Source: Allofranklinella schreckenbergeri (GTDB lineage Bacteria > Pseudomonadota > Gammaproteobacteria > Burkholderiales > Burkholderiaceae_C). From it: a stretch of 42,208 bases of DNA. The stretch is from contig NZ_RDQM01000018.1 in NCBI RefSeq assembly GCF_003703475.1, positions 1 to 42,208 of the forward strand, given 5' to 3'. Of this stretch, positions 41,341 to 42,208 are shown one piece after another (position 1 is the stretch's first letter; the number at the start of each line of letters is the position of its first letter). The notes under the pieces are model-generated. The model worked only from the letters and a program-made list of their open reading frames with translations. It was not told the DNA's origin and made no database searches. The translations under genes were made by a program, and so were the position numbers.

Positions 41341-42126
41341 ATGTCGTTACAACCCTTGTCCTCTTGCGCAGCCACGGCCACTCCATTCAGCCGCCATATA
41401 CCGTTTAAAGGCATCAGCAATTTTCGCGATTTAGGAGGCTATCGCAGCCGCGATGGCCGCAAGGTACGCTGGCGCGTGCTGTTCCGATCAGACAGATTGT
41501 CTGATTTGCAATACGAAGATCAAGAGCCGTTTGATCGATTGGGTGTACGCCACAGCATAGATTTCCGCAGTGAAGCCGAGCGTCAAAACAGCGATTACGC
41601 CATCAAAAACTTACAACGCACCACTCTTCCCATTGAGCCTTACGTTACACAAACCTTGCACCGCATGATTGAACTAGGCCAAACACTGGATGTGGCGACA
41701 GCACATCGGTTGATGGCGCAAACCTATGAGGCCTTTGTGCAGCGCAATACAAAACAGTACCGCGCATTTTTCGACGTGCTACTCACGCAAGATGCGCCCG
41801 TGGTGTTTCATTGCACGGCGGGTAAGGACCGCACCGGCTTCGCTGCCGCCATGCTATTGGAGGCTTTAGATGTACCTCGAGAAACCATTACGCGGGATTT
41901 TATGCTCACCAACAAGCATTACATCCTCCCCTCGTACTACAGTGCTAATCGACCATTTTCCAAGCAAGCGATGAACGTGCTTTGGCGTGTACACCGAGAT
42001 TTTCTCAATGCTGCATACCAGCAGATTGAAACCAGTTATGGTGATGTATTGGGTTATTTAAGGGCAGGGTTAGGCTTGAATGCTGTGGACTTAGGTTATT
42101 TGCGCGCAATTTATTTGGAGGAATAG
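41341..42126 (+). CDS. Tyrosine/serine protein phosphatase (Y_phosphatase3 family)
   Basis: 261 residues. The P-loop HCTAGKDRTG (near 157-166) has the catalytic Cys and Arg of Cx5R phosphatases. The N-terminal FKGISNFRDLGGYRSRDGR and LFRSDRLSDL are hallmarks of the family that includes MptpB of Mycobacterium and the sulfur/lipid phosphatase-like group. It may act on phosphotyrosine, phosphoserine or phosphoinositides; the target is unknown. GC content and third-position G/C are clearly lower than in the genes to the left, suggesting different ancestry. Divergent from gluQRS. Confidence 0.9.
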   Translation: MSLQPLSSCAATATPFSRHIPFKGISNFRDLGGYRSRDGRKVRWRVLFRSDRLSDLQYEDQEPFDRLGVRHSIDFRSEAERQNSDYAIKNLQRTTLPIEPYVTQTLHRMIELGQTLDVATAHRLMAQTYEAFVQRNTKQYRAFFDVLLTQDAPVVFHCTAGKDRTGFAAAMLLEALDVPRETITRDFMLTNKHYILPSYYSANRPFSKQAMNVLWRVHRDFLNAAYQQIETSYGDVLGYLRAGLGLNAVDLGYLRAIYLEE

Positions 42127-42183
42127 ATTTTTTATGTCTGGATTGATGGGTATTGGGCGATTTTTATTTTTCATAAGTAAAAC

Positions 42184-42208
42184 CCCTCAAGGCTTGATGT
42201 CTTGAGGG
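42184..42208 (+). terminator. Probable terminator, cut by the window edge
   Basis: CCCTCAAG-(9)-CTTGAGGG is a perfect 8-bp stem preceded by A residues, 57 bp after the phosphatase stop. The T-run expected after it would be outside the window. Confidence 0.7.

Overview
The window reads as chromosomal DNA of a high-GC betaproteobacterium, most likely family Comamonadaceae (Burkholderiales). The evidence is a Comamonas-type pmd operon for protocatechuate 4,5-cleavage, a pobA/IclR pair, Bug-type binding proteins, split glycyl-tRNA synthetase (glyS) and the ybeD-lipB pair. I had the sequence only, so every name rests on recognised motifs and family knowledge, not on a database search.

Layout. 1-1160: the end of an IS5/IS427-type insertion sequence, a glutathione S-transferase and a 242-bp MITE sharing that IS's ends. 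1157-5533: housekeeping genes (NUDIX hydrolase, thiL, apaG, a DMT exporter, ybeD, lipB). 5655-11354: one 1899-residue secreted or surface protein with four almost identical SdrD_B-like repeats and a C-terminal PTL-type sorting tail. 11617-16951 (minus): ttrBCA, a periplasmic molybdenum tetrathionate reductase. 17107-19232: an IclR regulator divergent from pobA (4-hydroxybenzoate to protocatechuate). 19252-29655 (minus): one long catabolic and transport operon, pmdE-pmdF-(DUF1932 dehydrogenase)-pmdD-pmdA-pmdB-pmdC-dctP-dctQ-dctM-Bug protein, with a divergent LysR regulator at 29825. 30737-39145: MarR regulator, glyS, HAD phosphatase, nitroreductase, etfB-etfA and a DmdC-like acyl-CoA dehydrogenase. 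39335-42208: tRNA-Lys, trmB, gluQRS and a lower-GC tyrosine phosphatase.

How the genes fit together: 4-hydroxybenzoate is hydroxylated by PobA to protocatechuate. PmdAB opens the ring at 4,5, PmdC oxidises the semialdehyde to pyrone dicarboxylate, PmdD hydrolyses it, PmdE hydrates the product and PmdF cleaves it to pyruvate and oxaloacetate. The TRAP transporter and the Bug protein probably take up the aromatic acid. The tautomerase PmdU and the transporter PmdK known from Comamonas pmd operons are not in this window.

The most notable unexplained signal is a family of seven dispersed repeats, each exactly 75 bp, AT-rich, imperfectly palindromic and with an asymmetric TTTCGGCATGA core. They lie at 1744, 14945, 22190, 28497, 31238, 34402 and 37220. 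All are between genes, and several interrupt operons (ttrC/ttrA, pmdE/pmdF, dctP/dctQ). I do not recognise this family. A second, independent mobile-DNA layer is the IS427-like terminal repeat (TA-GAGCGTGT-ATGCACTTT), found on an IS, on a MITE and as solo ends.
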